DNA of 64,000 nucleotides. It comes from Austwickia sp. TVS 96-490-7B. Lineage in GTDB: Bacteria > Actinomycetota > Actinomycetes > Actinomycetales > Dermatophilaceae. Made by a program: the position numbers and the translations under genes. The stretch covers positions 90,597 to 154,596 of the forward strand of contig NZ_JAHPZL010000007.1 of assembly GCF_019331795.1 (NCBI RefSeq). Direction: 5' to 3'. Under the pieces are notes generated by a model, which was not told the DNA's origin, ran no database searches, and saw only the letters and a list, made by a program, of their open reading frames with translations. This document shows, piece by piece, positions 63,437 to 64,000 of this stretch (its first letter is position 1; each line of letters starts with the position of its first letter).

Positions 63437-64000
63437 GTGCGACGACGAGCCATGACCTGGAGCGGACTCTGCTTGGCGACCACCCTGGTGATGTCGTCGA
63501 CTCCGCTTGTTTACGCCGCCGAGGCCAACCGACCCCAACCACCCAAGGTCCCCACCGCTGTCGGGACTGGAGGCGCTGTCACCACGGTGGATAACTATGC
63601 GACCGAGGTCGGGCTGTCCGTGCTCCGTGACGGCGGCAACGCTGTGGATGCTGCCGTCGCCACCGCCGCTGCACTGGGAGTGACCGAGCCCTACAGCGCT
63701 GGCATTGGTGGCGGCGGATACTTCATGTATTACGAGGCCAAAACCAAGACGGTGCACACCCTTGACGGGCGGGAAACTGCCCCCCGCGCGATCCGACCGG
63801 ATGCGTTCATCGACCCCAAGACCGGCAAGCCTTACCAGTTCACGCCGCATCTGGTCACCAGTGGTGTCAGTGTCGGAGTCCCCGGCACTCCCGCTACCTG
63901 GGAAGACGCCGTACGACGTTGGGGCACTAAGAAACTGGGCCAGGTCCTTGAACCTGCTGCAAAACTCGCCCACGACGGTTTTGTCGTCGACGAAACCTTC
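63437..64000 (+). CDS. ggt: Gamma-glutamyltranspeptidase, 5' part
   Basis: Secreted glutathione hydrolase/transpeptidase, cut by the window end. The signal peptide (RRRAMTWSGLCLATTLVMSSTPLVYAAEA region) is followed by the conserved N-terminal GGT block: VTTVDNYATEVGLSVLRDGGNAVDAAVATAAALGVTEPYSAGIGGGG, GRETAP and GVSVGVPGTPATWE. AGGAGG at 63425-63430 touches the ATG at 63431, so the GTG at 63437, 6 nt away, is the better start. The catalytic Thr lies outside the window. Confidence 0.9.
   Translation, partial: MRRRAMTWSGLCLATTLVMSSTPLVYAAEANRPQPPKVPTAVGTGGAVTTVDNYATEVGLSVLRDGGNAVDAAVATAAALGVTEPYSAGIGGGGYFMYYEAKTKTVHTLDGRETAPRAIRPDAFIDPKTGKPYQFTPHLVTSGVSVGVPGTPATWEDAVRRWGTKKLGQVLEPAAKLAHDGFVVDETF

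Overview
The window is high-GC actinobacterial chromosome. The leaderless genes, the gene orders metG-tatD-ksgA-ispE and glmU-prs-rplY-pth-mfd, and a moeA-moaC-mog-acetyltransferase-SepX/GlpR-like block all fit Actinomycetota. A Micrococcales/Dermatophilaceae-type host is my guess; nothing in the window proves a genus.

Layout. Two accessory islands interrupt ordinary housekeeping DNA. Island A (1-7.8 kb) starts inside a small transposable repeat and carries decayed genes (HD-domain protein, truncated NUDIX hydrolase). It then carries a radical SAM/SPASM maturase with a possible short precursor peptide upstream, two MFS transporters and an unrecognised gene. It ends in a regulator remnant and an integrase tail next to tRNA-Arg(CCU). 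Island B (31.6-37.6 kb) lies between sdhCAB and a SIMPL-domain gene. It holds an ISL3-type transposase remnant, three AT-rich JmjC/cupin-like oxygenase genes (two broken), a 46-residue peptide made of three copies of AANRNNNWGSEVG, a strong hairpin and an MFS exporter. I read island B as a probable, apparently undescribed RiPP-like cluster, in which JmjC enzymes would hydroxylate an Asn-rich repeat peptide. This is inference. Both islands carry the same non-autonomous element family (ends GGGCGTTATTCACGAG, 3-bp TNA duplications). One copy splits the iron-binding HxD motif of the first JmjC gene and another splits the start of the third.

Core regions. 8-22 kb: degenerate helicase-like protein, mscL, a CpaB-like SAF protein, FmdB, a cation/proton antiporter, 5-formyl-THF cyclo-ligase, and the molybdenum-cofactor block ending in a SepX/GlpR-like membrane protein and tRNA-Ala. 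22-31.5 kb: protein O-mannosyltransferase, rsmI, ald, an ornithine-type aminotransferase and sdhCAB. 37.6-49.6 kb: SIMPL protein, metG, tatD, three inositol-type genes, ksgA, ispE, an ABC-F protein, MarR and TetR regulators. 49.7-53.2 kb: an unusual UUG-anticodon tRNA, another integrase tail and a FecBCD-type ABC importer. 53.3-64 kb: glmU, prs, rplY, pth, an exopolysaccharide priming transferase, mfd and the start of a gamma-glutamyltranspeptidase gene.

Regulation seen in sequence. About fifteen genes have a -10-like hexamer (TANNNT or close) 6-7 nt before the start codon, the arrangement expected for leaderless transcripts. It was used here to choose several starts. Rho-independent-type hairpins separate many units.
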